Source: Rhodobacter sp.
GTDB lineage: Bacteria > Pseudomonadota > Alphaproteobacteria > Rhodobacterales > Rhodobacteraceae
NCBI GenBank assembly: GCA_020637515.1
Contig: JACKKG010000001.1
Span: 2,758,501 to 2,822,500, forward strand
Direction: 5' to 3'
Length of the DNA stretch: 64,000 nucleotides
This document shows, piece after piece, positions 43,594 to 51,867 of this stretch. The position numbers and the translations under genes are program-made. The first letter of the stretch is position 1. Each line of letters opens with the position of its first letter. The notes under the pieces are model-generated. The model was not told the origin of the DNA. It saw only the letters and a list, made by a program, of their open reading frames with translations, and did no database searches.

Positions 43594-44483
43594 GGTGCCA
43601 TCCCCATCCGCTCGAGCACGCGCTTTTCGATCAGCGCGACGATCCAGACCAGCCCCGCCGCAAGGATCGCGGCGGCAAAGAGCGCGGCCCAGATCTGCAC
43701 CGTCTGGCCATAGTAGCTGCCGCTGAGCAGCCGCACACCCAGTCCGCCCTGCTGCACCGGCAGCTCGCCGACGATGGTGCCGACCAGCGCCGCCGCCACG
43801 CCCACCTTGAGCGAGGCAAAGAGATAGGGCATCGACGACGGCAGGCGCAGCGTGCGGAACACCTGCCCGCCCGAGGCCGACCAGGTCTTCATCTGGTCCA
43901 ATTGCATCGCATCGGGCGCGCGCAGGCCCTTGACCATCCCCACGACGACCGGGAAAAAGCTGAGATAGGCGGCGATGATCGCCTTGGGGATCAACCCCGA
44001 GATCCCCACCGAGTTCAGCACGACGATGATCATCGGCGCCAGCGCGATGATCGGGATCGTCTGGCTGGCGATGGCCCAGGGCATGACCGAGGCATCCATC
44101 GCCTTGTTGTAGACGATGCCGATCGCCAGCAGGATGCCCGCGCCGGTGCCGATGACAAAGCCCAGCATCGTCGCGCTCAGCGTCACCAGCCCGTGGTAGA
44201 CCAGGCTGCGATTGGACAGGCTGCCCGACCGCCACAGGCCGCGCCGACCGGTGAATTCCTCGACCACGGTGGAATTCCACAACTCCTGCACCACCTGATG
44301 CGGGGCGGGCAGCACCGGGCGGTCCTGGCGCATCGTGTTCGCGACCAGGGTGCCAAAGGGCAGATCGGTGCCCGCGCGCGCGGCCTGGTCGCGTTCCCAT
44401 TTGGCGTTCATCGGGATGACCAGCAGATACCACAGGCCCAGCAAGGTCAAGACGACGGCAAGGACAGGCAGGCTGCGTCTCAT
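43590..44483 (-). CDS. ABC transporter permease (NitT/TauT type)
   Basis: 297 residues with an N-terminal helix (SLPVLAVVLTLLGLWYLLV), a longer periplasmic loop (residues about 25-95 including QDRPVLPAPHQVVQELWNS) and the core with SQTIPIIALAPMIIVVLNSV and QVFRTLRLPSSMPYLFASLK as the coupling loop. It is distinct from the second permease, so the importer is a heterodimer. Its start overlaps the stop of the small secreted-protein gene. Confidence 0.92.
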   Translation of the reverse strand: MRRSLPVLAVVLTLLGLWYLLVIPMNAKWERDQAARAGTDLPFGTLVANTMRQDRPVLPAPHQVVQELWNSTVVEEFTGRRGLWRSGSLSNRSLVYHGLVTLSATMLGFVIGTGAGILLAIGIVYNKAMDASVMPWAIASQTIPIIALAPMIIVVLNSVGISGLIPKAIIAAYLSFFPVVVGMVKGLRAPDAMQLDQMKTWSASGGQVFRTLRLPSSMPYLFASLKVGVAAALVGTIVGELPVQQGGLGVRLLSGSYYGQTVQIWAALFAAAILAAGLVWIVALIEKRVLERMGMAP

Positions 44484-45001
44484 TCCCCCGCCTCCCCGGC
44501 TGCGACCACCGGCATCGCCAGCCGCATCGCGACGCTGCTGCCGGTGCCCCGGTCGGTCAGCCGCGCGCCAATGGCGACGATCTCGCCGGCAAAACTGTCG
44601 GGGATGCGGAAATCGAACAGATAGGCGGGTTGAATGGCGGTGCCGTCGCCCTCGACCGGGGTTGTCAGGCAGGGGCCGTCCTGCACCACCTGCCCCTCGC
44701 CATCGCGAGTCAGAAAGGCGACATGGCAGTCCAGCGTCGCGTGCTGGTCGTTCAGGCCCATGCCGGCGGCGAACAGCACGAAACTGACGACCTGGCCGGC
44801 GGTGGCAACGCTCATCTCGGGCAGATCGTCAGGGGTTTCGCGGGGTGTGTTCCAGGCCGACAGGAAATCCGCGCCGTCCATCGGCAGCAGCGCCGCCACG
44901 CCGATCAGGTCGCCGTCGCGACCGATCTCGCGGGTGGTGAACCCCTGCGCCAGGGCCGGCCCGGCCAGCAGCAGGACAAGGGCAAGGACCAGCCTACGCA
45001 T
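44480..45001 (-). CDS. secreted protein of unknown function in the pyrimidine transport operon
   Basis: 173 residues. ATG 45001 gives a clean signal peptide (MRRLVLALVLLLAGPALAQ); ATG 45010 is possible. The mature part has GFTTREIGRDGDLIGVAALL and AGQVVSFVLFAAGMGLNDQH, then HATLDCHVAFLTRDGEGQVV and VEGDGTAIQPAYLFDFRIPD. It contains two Cys (DCHVAF and GPCLTT) about 21 residues apart, which could form a disulfide. I do not recognise the family. It is overlapped by the ATPase gene upstream and a permease gene downstream, so it is probably a periplasmic accessory of this importer or pathway. Confidence 0.8.
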   Translation of the reverse strand: MRRLVLALVLLLAGPALAQGFTTREIGRDGDLIGVAALLPMDGADFLSAWNTPRETPDDLPEMSVATAGQVVSFVLFAAGMGLNDQHATLDCHVAFLTRDGEGQVVQDGPCLTTPVEGDGTAIQPAYLFDFRIPDSFAGEIVAIGARLTDRGTGSSVAMRLAMPVVAAGEAGE

Positions 45002-45788
45002 CGCTGTCATACCCCGCCCGCAACCCCTCGCGCACCCGGTGCGCGATGGCGATGAACTCGGGCGTGTCGCGGATGTCGAGCGGACGCTCGCGCGGCAGGG
45101 TCGAGTCGATGACATCGGTGATCCGCCCCGGGCGCGGGCTCATCACCACGATTTTCGTGGACAGATAGACCGCCTCGGGGATCGAGTGGGTGACGAAGCC
45201 GATGGTCTTTTCGGTCCGCGCCCAGAGCTTCAGCAACTCCTCGTTCAGACGGTCGCGGACGATCTCGTCCAGCGCGCCGAAGGGTTCGTCCATCAGCAGG
45301 ATATCGGCGTCAAAGGCCAGGGCCCGCGCGATCGAGGCCCGCTGCTGCATCCCGCCCGACAACTGCCAGGGAAATTTCTTCTCGAAGCCCTTCAATTCGA
45401 CCAGCTCCAGAACCCGCGCCGCGCGCTCGGCCTGGTCGGCCTTGGAATACCCCATGATTTCAAGGGGGAGCTTCACGTTCCCCTCGATCGTGCGCCAGGG
45501 ATACAGTCCGGCTGCCTGAAATACATAGCCATAGGCGCGGGCCTTGCGCGCGGCCTCGGGGGTCATTCCGTTGACGGTCAATCGCCCCGAGGTCGGCTGT
45601 TCGAGATCCGCGATCGCGCGCAGAAGTGTCGTTTTCCCGCAGCCCGAAGGGCCGATGAAGCTGACGAATTCGCCCTTGGCGACGGACAGGCTCACGTCCT
45701 TGAGGGCGTGCACCGGCCCGTCGTTGGTGTGGAACGTCAGGTTGAGGTCTTGCGCCGAGATCACGGGCGCGGGAACGGCCGCCTGCAT
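44994..45788 (-). CDS. ABC transporter ATP-binding protein (NitT/TauT type)
   Basis: 264 residues from ATG 45788, sharing TGATG with the dihydropyrimidinase stop. Walker A is GPSGCGKTT, the Q-loop YVFQAAGLYPWRT, the signature LSGGMQQRASIAR, Walker B ILLMDEPFGALD and the H-loop FVTHSIPEAV. It drives the two permeases at 42496 and 43590. Its 3' end overlaps the secreted-protein gene by 8 bp. Confidence 0.95.
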   Translation of the reverse strand: MQAAVPAPVISAQDLNLTFHTNDGPVHALKDVSLSVAKGEFVSFIGPSGCGKTTLLRAIADLEQPTSGRLTVNGMTPEAARKARAYGYVFQAAGLYPWRTIEGNVKLPLEIMGYSKADQAERAARVLELVELKGFEKKFPWQLSGGMQQRASIARALAFDADILLMDEPFGALDEIVRDRLNEELLKLWARTEKTIGFVTHSIPEAVYLSTKIVVMSPRPGRITDVIDSTLPRERPLDIRDTPEFIAIAHRVREGLRAGYDSDA

Positions 45789-47242
45789 CACACCCCCGTC
45801 GCCGGAATGCCGCTGCGCTGAACGGGCCGCGGGGCGGTCAACGCCTTCCACGAGGACAGCGCCTTGTTCACTGTCGCGTTGGGCTCGCGTTTCACGAACT
45901 TGCCGTGGCCTTCCTCGGTGCGGATCTCGCCGTCGTGCACGGCGACCTTGCCCCGGGTCAGCGTGAAGCGCGGCAGACCGGTGACCTGCTGGCCCTCGAA
46001 CACGTTGTAATCAATCGCGGATTGCTGGCTGGCGGCCGAGATCGTCTTGGATTTGCCGGGGTCCCAGACCACCAGGTCGGCATCCGCACCCACCAGAACC
46101 GCGCCTTTTTTCGGATACATGTTCATGATCTTGGCGATGTTGGTGCTGGTCACGGCGACGAATTCGTTCATCGTCAGACGCCCGGTCGCCACGCCATGCG
46201 TCCACAGCATCGGCATCCGGTCCTCGAGCCCCCCGGTGCCGTTCGGGATCTTGGAGAAATCGCCCACGCCATAGCGTTTCTGATCGGTGGTAAAGGCGCA
46301 ATGGTCGGTCGCCACGCACGACAAGGTCCCCGCCTGCAACCCCGCCCAAAGGCTGTCCTGGTGCTTCTTGTTGCGAAACGGCGGCGACATCACGCGGCGC
46401 GCGGCGTGGTCCCAGTCGGGGTTGAAGTATTCGCTTTCGTCCAGCGTCAGGTGCTGGATCAGCGGCTCGCCCCAGACGCGCTTTCCGGCCTGCTTGGCGC
46501 GGCGGATCGCCTCGTGGCTTTCCTCGCACGAGGTATGCACCACATAAAGCGGCACGCCGGCCATGTCGGCGATCATGATCGCGCGGTTGGTCGCCTCGCC
46601 CTCGACCTGCGGCGGGCGGGAATAGGCATGCGCCTCGGGGCCGATGTTGCCCTCGGCCAGCAGCTTTGCCGTCAGTTCCGCCACCACGTCGCCGTTCTCG
46701 GCGTGAACCAGCGCCGTCGCCCCCAGTTCCGCCAGCCGCTTGAACGAGGCGAACATCTCGTCGTCGTTCACCATCAAGGCGCCCTTGTAGGCCATGAAAT
46801 GCTTGAAGGTGTTGATCCCCCGCTCGCGCACGACGGTCGCCATCTGGTCGAACACCGGCTCGCCCCACCAGGTCACGGCCATGTGGAAACTGTAGTCGCA
46901 ATTCGCGCGGGTGGATTTGTTGTCCCACATCTGCAACGCATCGAGCAGCCCCTGCCCGGGGTTGGGCAACGCGAAATCGACGACCATCGTCGTGCCGCCG
47001 GCCAAGGCCGCGCGCGTGCCGCTTTCGAAATCGTCGCTCGAATAGGTGCCCATGAATGGCATCTCGAGATGCGTGTGCGGATCGATCCCGCCGGGCATGA
47101 CATAGCAACCCGTCGCGTCCAGTTCGGTCGTTCCGGTCAGCCCCTGGCCGATCTCGGTGATGACGCCGCCCTCGATGCGCACATCCGCCTTGTAGGTCAG
47201 GTCGGCGGTGACGATGGTGCCGTTGCGAATGACCGTGCTCAT
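45788..47242 (-). CDS. hydA: dihydropyrimidinase / hydantoinase
   Basis: 484 residues from ATG 47242 with AGAGGAC upstream. It is an amidohydrolase-superfamily enzyme: PGGIDPHTHLEMPFMG gives the first two metal His (56 and 58), FMAYKG the carbamylated Lys (about residue 153), LVHAEN and VVHTSC further His, and CVATDHCAFT the catalytic Asp. It opens dihydrouracil or dihydrothymine (or 5-substituted hydantoins) to the carbamoyl acid. The amidohydrolase and aminotransferase genes upstream complete the reductive pyrimidine route. Dihydropyrimidine dehydrogenase (pydA/pydX) is not in this window. Confidence 0.94.
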   Translation of the reverse strand: MSTVIRNGTIVTADLTYKADVRIEGGVITEIGQGLTGTTELDATGCYVMPGGIDPHTHLEMPFMGTYSSDDFESGTRAALAGGTTMVVDFALPNPGQGLLDALQMWDNKSTRANCDYSFHMAVTWWGEPVFDQMATVVRERGINTFKHFMAYKGALMVNDDEMFASFKRLAELGATALVHAENGDVVAELTAKLLAEGNIGPEAHAYSRPPQVEGEATNRAIMIADMAGVPLYVVHTSCEESHEAIRRAKQAGKRVWGEPLIQHLTLDESEYFNPDWDHAARRVMSPPFRNKKHQDSLWAGLQAGTLSCVATDHCAFTTDQKRYGVGDFSKIPNGTGGLEDRMPMLWTHGVATGRLTMNEFVAVTSTNIAKIMNMYPKKGAVLVGADADLVVWDPGKSKTISAASQQSAIDYNVFEGQQVTGLPRFTLTRGKVAVHDGEIRTEEGHGKFVKREPNATVNKALSSWKALTAPRPVQRSGIPATGV

Positions 47243-47255
47243 GTCCTCTCCCCTT

Positions 47256-47585
47256 CTATACCGATGCGAAACAATCCAGCGCGCGCCCGTGCACGCCAAT
47301 ATCCAGTGGCCCGAAGTCGCTGTCCACGCACAGCGCGAAACACCCGGGCCCGGGCAGGAACAACACGCTATAGCACCCGTCCGACCGGGTGACCGTCCAG
47401 CATCGCCGCTCGATCCCGCCGGAAAACGTCACCGTCACCGCCCGGTTGCGGCGCACGCGGCGGTCCTCGAACGCGGCCAGCGTCATCCTTGCGGCCCTGG
47501 TCGAGGCATCGAACGCGTCGATCTCGGCCGCGATCAGGTCCGCGATCCGCGCTGTGGTCCCCTCGTCGTCCCAGGCCCGTCCCAT
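47256..47585 (-). CDS. small protein of unknown function in the pyrimidine operon
   Basis: 109 residues from ATG 47585, 13 bp before hydA and in the same direction. Residues 1-50 look helical and mixed-charge (IADLIAAEIDAFDASTRAAR; MTLAAFEDRRVRRN). Residues 50-109 are beta-like with several Cys (VTVTFSGGIERRCWTVTR; CYSVLFLPGPGCFALCVDSD). No signal peptide or known domain is recognised. The first codons lie within a 32-bp intergenic repeat, so the gene start may have been recruited from that element. Reality is supported by position and plausible composition only. Confidence 0.6.
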   Translation of the reverse strand: MGRAWDDEGTTARIADLIAAEIDAFDASTRAARMTLAAFEDRRVRRNRAVTVTFSGGIERRCWTVTRSDGCYSVLFLPGPGCFALCVDSDFGPLDIGVHGRALDCFASV

Positions 47586-47692
47586 CTTTGTGCCTCAAAT
47601 ATCCTCCAGGAGGGTCCGGGAGGATGGAAAATCCTCCCGGTCGGGGCGTGGGGGCCAGCCCCCACCGGCGCGAGGCCCCCTCGACGGGGGCC
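47574..47692. repeat. dispersed intergenic element (copy 2) with three hairpins
   Basis: The 32-bp element at 47574-47605 is the inverted copy of 36337-36368 with 3 mismatches. It is followed by perfect stems at 47616-47640 (10 bp, CCGGGAGGAT), 47648-47665 (GTGGGGGC/GCCCCCAC) and 47674-47692 (GGCCCCC/GGGGGCC). It lies inside the pyrimidine operon between the amidohydrolase gene and the 109-residue gene. Confidence 0.65.
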
Positions 47693-47709
47693 GAGCGCCG
47701 CGCGCCCCG

Positions 47710-48960
47710 TCAGCCGACGACCTCGGCCGTCTCCAGAACCGCGTGCAGCAAAACATCCGTCCCGGCCGCCGCCCAATCCTTCGAGATCTCCTCGGCCTCG
47801 TTGTGGCTCAACCCGTCCACGCAGGGGCACATGATCATCGCCGTGGGCGCGATGTCGTTGATCCAGCAGGCGTCATGCCCGGCGCCCGACACGATATCCA
47901 TGTGCGAATAGCCCAGCCGCTCGGCCGCGCTGCGCACCCGCGCGACGCAGGTCTCGTCAAAGGCGGGCGGATCGAACTGGCCGACGATCTGCGCGTCGAA
48001 GCCGACGCCGATCCCCTCGCAAAGCTGCGGTGCCCGCGCCATCAACTCGGCCACCATCGCGTTCAGCGTGTCCAGCCGATGCGTGCGCATGTCCACCGTG
48101 AACACCACCCTGCCCGGGATGATGTTGCGGCTGTTGGGATAGACGTCGATATGACCGATCGCCCCCACCGCGCCGGGCTGGTTCTTCATGGCGATCTCGT
48201 GCACCAGTTCGGTCACCAGCGCCAGGCCACGGCCCGCGTTCCTGCGCATGTGCATCGGCGTCGAGCCGGTGTGGCTTTCCTTGCCCGTCACCGTGCATTC
48301 GATCCACCTGAGGCCCTGGCCATGCGTCACCACGCCGATATCCTTGCCCTCGGCTTCCAGGATCGGCCCCTGTTCGATGTGCAGTTCGTAAAGCGCGTGC
48401 ATCTTGCGCGCGCCGACCGCCTCGTCGCCCTTCCAGCCGATCCGCGCCAATTCGTCGCCGAACCGCTTGCCCCTGGCATCCACCCGGTCATAGGCCCAGT
48501 CCAGTGTGTGCCGCCCGGCGAACACGCCCGAGGCCAGCATCGCCGGGGCAAAGCGCGTGCCCTCCTCGTTCGTCCAGTTCACCACGACGATCGGGTGCCT
48601 GGTCTTCACCCCCAGGTCGTTCATCGTGCGCACCGCCTCGAGCGCGCCCAGAACCCCCAGCACCCCGTCGTATTTGCCGCCGGTCGGCTGGGTGTCCAGG
48701 TGGCTGCCCATGTAGACCGGCAGCGCCGCCGGGTCCTCGCCCGGGCGGGTCGCGAACATGTTTCCGATCTGATCGACGCCGACGGTCATCCCCGCCGATT
48801 CGCACCACCGCCGGAACAGGTGCCGGCCCTCGCCGTCCTCGTCGGTCAGGGTCTGGCGATTGTTGCCACCGGCCACGCCGGGGCCGATCTTGGCCATCTC
48901 CATCAGACTGTCCCACAGCCGGTCGGGGTTGATGCGCAGATTCGCGGCGGGCGCGGTCAT
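47710..48960 (-). CDS. hyuC: M20-family Zn amidohydrolase (N-carbamoyl-beta-alanine/allantoate/N-carbamoyl-amino-acid hydrolase)
   Basis: 416 residues. Metal ligands are visible in GSHLDTQPTGGKYDGVLG (His, Asp), NEEGTRFAPAM (Glu pair), LYELHIEQGPILE (His) and GAGHDACWI (C-terminal His). The lid domain carries ESHTGSTPMHMRRNAGRGL and VYPNSRNIIPGRVVF. It removes the carbamoyl group to give free amino acid, CO2 and ammonia. In this operon it would act on carbamoyl-beta-alanine made by the dihydropyrimidinase. Allantoate hydrolysis is the main alternative. Confidence 0.92.
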   Translation of the reverse strand: MTAPAANLRINPDRLWDSLMEMAKIGPGVAGGNNRQTLTDEDGEGRHLFRRWCESAGMTVGVDQIGNMFATRPGEDPAALPVYMGSHLDTQPTGGKYDGVLGVLGALEAVRTMNDLGVKTRHPIVVVNWTNEEGTRFAPAMLASGVFAGRHTLDWAYDRVDARGKRFGDELARIGWKGDEAVGARKMHALYELHIEQGPILEAEGKDIGVVTHGQGLRWIECTVTGKESHTGSTPMHMRRNAGRGLALVTELVHEIAMKNQPGAVGAIGHIDVYPNSRNIIPGRVVFTVDMRTHRLDTLNAMVAELMARAPQLCEGIGVGFDAQIVGQFDPPAFDETCVARVRSAAERLGYSHMDIVSGAGHDACWINDIAPTAMIMCPCVDGLSHNEAEEISKDWAAAGTDVLLHAVLETAEVVG

Positions 48961-49041
48961 GGTCTCTCCTGTCGGTTGCGGGCGATCTGTCGCCGCCCTT
49001 GGCGGGGAATCGGCGCCGGGCGGACCCGACGCCGTGGCAAG

Positions 49042-50370
49042 TCAGTCCAGCGCGTCGAGCACGTCCTTGATCGTGCCCACCAACTGGTCGATGTGCGCCT
49101 TTTCGATGATGAGCGGCGGCGACATGGCGATGATGTCGCCGGTGGTGCGGATCAGGATGCCCTTTTCATAGGCCTTGAGGAAGGCATTGAAGGCGCGCTT
49201 GGTGGGCGCGCCCGGCATCGGCTCGAGTTCGATCGCGCCGATCAGGCCAAGGTTGCGGATGTCGATGACGTGGCGCGTGCCCTTCAGGGAATGCAGCGCC
49301 TCTTCCCAATAGGGCGCAATGGCGGCGCAGCGATCGAACAGCCCCTCGGCCTTGTAAAGCGCCTGTGTCGCCAGCCCGGCCGCGCAGGCGATGGGCGACC
49401 CGGAATAGGTGTAGCCGTGGAACAACTCGATCATGTGCTCGGGCCCGGTCATGAAGGCGTCGTGCACCGCCCCCGTCGCGAACACCGCGCCCATCGGCAC
49501 CGTCCCCGAGGTCAGCCCCTTGGCCGTCGTCATGAGGTCGGGCATGACGCCGAAGTAATCCGCCGCAAAGGGCGTGCCCAGACGGCCGAACCCGGTGATG
49601 ACCTCGTCGAAGATCAGCAGGATGCCATGCTTGCGGGTGATCGCGCGCAGCCGTTCCAGGTAGCCCTTGGGAGGCAGGATCACCCCCGCCGACCCGGCGA
49701 CGGGTTCGACGATCACGGCGGCGATGGTGTCGGCCCCGTGCAGCGCGACGATGCGTTCCAGTTCGTCGGCCAGATCGGCGCCGTGTTCGGGCAGGCCCCG
49801 GGCCCAGCGGTTGGGATCGCCCAGATAGGTATGGCTCATGTGATCGACACCGTTCAGAAGCGTGCCGAAGACGCGCCGGTTGTTCACCAGCCCCCCGACC
49901 GAAATGCCGCCGAACCCGACCCCGTGATAGCCCTTTTCGCGGCCGATCAGCCGCGTGCGCGACCCCTCGCCCCGGGCGCGGTGATAGGCCAGCGCGATCT
50001 TCAGCGCGGTATCGACCGATTCCGAGCCCGAATTGGTGAAGAAGACGTGGTCGAACCCTTCGGGCGCCATGCCGACCAGAACGTTCGCCAGTTCAAATGC
50101 CGCCGGATGGCCCATCTGGAAGGCCGGCGCATAGTCCAGCTCGGCCGCGGATTTCTGGATCGCCTCGACGATCGTCGGGCGGCAGTGACCGGCGTTGCAG
50201 CACCACAGGCCCGCCGTGCCGTCCAGGATCTGGCGGTTGTCGTGGCTGGTGTAGTGCATGTCCTGCGCGGCGACCAGCAGACGCGGCGCCTGCTTGAACT
50301 GGCGGTTCGCGGTGAACGGCATCCAGAACGCCGACAGGTCATTGGGGGTCGAAGGGTGATCGAGGCTCAT
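49042..50370 (-). CDS. class III omega-aminotransferase, probable beta-alanine:pyruvate transaminase
   Basis: 442 residues. The PLP fold is complete: GTAGLWCCNAGHCRPTIVEA, FFTNSGSESVDTALKIALAY, GYHGVGFGGISVGG, LLIFDEVITGFGRLGTPFAA with the cofactor Asp, and TTAKGLTSGTVPMGAVFAT with the Schiff-base Lys. It would convert beta-alanine (or 3-aminoisobutyrate) to malonate semialdehyde, the last step of reductive pyrimidine breakdown shown here. It is the first gene of the minus-strand operon, divergent from two TetR genes. Confidence 0.92.
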   Translation of the reverse strand: MSLDHPSTPNDLSAFWMPFTANRQFKQAPRLLVAAQDMHYTSHDNRQILDGTAGLWCCNAGHCRPTIVEAIQKSAAELDYAPAFQMGHPAAFELANVLVGMAPEGFDHVFFTNSGSESVDTALKIALAYHRARGEGSRTRLIGREKGYHGVGFGGISVGGLVNNRRVFGTLLNGVDHMSHTYLGDPNRWARGLPEHGADLADELERIVALHGADTIAAVIVEPVAGSAGVILPPKGYLERLRAITRKHGILLIFDEVITGFGRLGTPFAADYFGVMPDLMTTAKGLTSGTVPMGAVFATGAVHDAFMTGPEHMIELFHGYTYSGSPIACAAGLATQALYKAEGLFDRCAAIAPYWEEALHSLKGTRHVIDIRNLGLIGAIELEPMPGAPTKRAFNAFLKAYEKGILIRTTGDIIAMSPPLIIEKAHIDQLVGTIKDVLDALD

Positions 50371-50481
50371 CGGTCTCTCCAGCGGCCCGGGCGGGCCGGG
50401 TTGTCACGGCGCGCGCCGGGGCCTATTCTCGGGCCGAAAACCGGACATGGGGCACCGGGCACAGATCGGACGCTAACAGAC

Positions 50482-50497
50482 CTGACCAACCAGTCAA
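50482..50497. promoter_or_regulatory. RutR-like operator
   Basis: CTGACCAACCAGTCAA agrees with 11 of the 14 fixed positions of the RutR consensus TTGACCAnnTGGTCAA known from E. coli. It lies 41 bp upstream of the first TetR start and 111 bp upstream of the divergent aminotransferase gene, so one bound dimer could control both. Confidence 0.7.
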
Positions 50498-50538
50498 GGT
50501 TATTTCGGGACCGGCGAAGCGGGGGGAGCAGGGCGCGC

Positions 50539-51195
50539 ATGGCTCAGAGCGAGGGCGCTGAAAAATCGGGCACGCGCGCCGAAATGCGCGAGGAAACCGA
50601 GCGACAGATCCTCGACGCGGCCGAGGTCGTCTTTGCCGAGGCCGGCTTCGGCGGCGCGACGATGCAGGCCATCGCGGACGCCTGCGGGCTGCCCAAGGCC
50701 AACCTGCACTACTATTTCGCCTCGAAGGAAAAGCTGTATCGCCAGGTGGTCGAGCGCATCTTCATGGTCTGGCTGGAGGCGGCCGACAGTTTCGAGACCG
50801 AGGCCGCGCCCGAGGTCGCGCTGCGCCGCTATATCGCGCGCAAGATGCAGTTGTCGCGCGAACATCGCTATGGGTCCAAGGTCTGGGCCAGCGAGGTGAT
50901 GCACGGCGCGCCCATCGTCCAGGACTATCTGGAAACCACGCTGCGCACCTGGACCGAGACCCGTATCGCCGTCATCCGGCGGTGGATCGACGCCGGGGCA
51001 ATCCGCCCCGTCGATCCGCGCTGGCTGCTCTACATGATCTGGGCGACGACCCAGCATTACGCCGATTTCGCCCATCAGATCGAGGTTCTGAACCATGGCG
51101 CGCTGTCCGATGCGCAATGGGCCGACGCCACCGACACGGTGTGCGGTATCATCCTGCGCGGCATCGGCCTGACGGGCGGGTGCGCCGACCGATGA
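50539..51195 (+). CDS. TetR-family regulator, RutR-like (first of two)
   Basis: 218 residues from ATG 50539. The HTH region is RQILDAAEVVFAEAGFGGAT followed by AIADACGLPKANLHYYFASKEKLYRQ. The C-terminal half (MQLSREHRYGSKVWASEVMH; WATTQHYADFAHQIEVL) matches the YcdC/RutR-type ligand domain. Divergent from the pyrimidine operon with a RutR-like operator between, it is the likely pyrimidine-responsive repressor. Its stop overlaps the start of a second TetR gene (ATGA). Confidence 0.92.
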   Translation: MAQSEGAEKSGTRAEMREETERQILDAAEVVFAEAGFGGATMQAIADACGLPKANLHYYFASKEKLYRQVVERIFMVWLEAADSFETEAAPEVALRRYIARKMQLSREHRYGSKVWASEVMHGAPIVQDYLETTLRTWTETRIAVIRRWIDAGAIRPVDPRWLLYMIWATTQHYADFAHQIEVLNHGALSDAQWADATDTVCGIILRGIGLTGGCADR

Positions 51196-51785
51196 CCACA
51201 CGCATCCAGCGCCGCAACCGGCGCAAGATCCTCGACGCGGCGCTCGACGTCTTTTCGGCCCAGGGTTTTCGCGGCGCCACGCTGGACCAGATTGCCGGCG
51301 TCGCGGGGCTGTCGAAGCCGAACCTGCTGTATTACTTCGACAGCAAGGAAACCATGCACCGCGCGCTGCTGGACAATCTGCTGGATGTCTGGCTGGCCCC
51401 GCTCCGCGCGCTTGATCCCGCGGGCGATCCGCGCGCCGAGATCATGGGCTACATGCGCCGAAAGCTGGAGATGTCGCGCGACTATCCGCGCGAAAGCCGG
51501 CTGTTCGCCAACGAGGTCCTGCAAGGCGCGCCCCGGCTTTCGGACGCGATCGCGGGCGATCTGAAGGCGCTGGTCGATGCCAAGGCCGCCGTCATCCGCG
51601 GCTGGAGCGCCGAAGGTCGGCTGACCGCGGTCGATCCCTATCACCTGATCTTCTCGATCTGGGCGCTGACCCAGCATTACGCCGATTTCGATGCCCAGAT
51701 CCGGTTGATCCGCGGCGACACCGACCCGATGGCGGGGGCCGAGGCCTTTCTGGACACGCTGTTCACGCGCCTGCTGACCCCTTGA
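51192..51785 (+). CDS. TetR-family regulator, RutR-like (second, paralogous)
   Basis: 197 residues. KILDAALDVFSAQGFRGATL and GVAGLSKPNLLYYFDSKETM form the HTH. RKLEMSRDYPRESRLFANEV and IWALTQHYADFDAQIRLI match the same C-terminal domain as the preceding gene, so the two are tandem paralogues. Co-translation by ATGA overlap suggests they act together, possibly as a heterodimer, or that one senses a different metabolite. The exporter genes begin 82 bp downstream. Confidence 0.92.
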   Translation: MTTRIQRRNRRKILDAALDVFSAQGFRGATLDQIAGVAGLSKPNLLYYFDSKETMHRALLDNLLDVWLAPLRALDPAGDPRAEIMGYMRRKLEMSRDYPRESRLFANEVLQGAPRLSDAIAGDLKALVDAKAAVIRGWSAEGRLTAVDPYHLIFSIWALTQHYADFDAQIRLIRGDTDPMAGAEAFLDTLFTRLLTP

Positions 51786-51867
51786 ACGCCTCGCCGTGCG
51801 GCAATGGCTGCGCTTGCTCTCGGCACGCGATTTCGAAAGAATGGCGCCACAAACGGAAAGGCGCGTC

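Noticed and set aside
47389..50538. Long plus-strand open frame running into the first TetR gene
   Set aside because: Only the part from ATG 50539 shows a protein fold. The rest is antisense to the amidohydrolase and aminotransferase genes.
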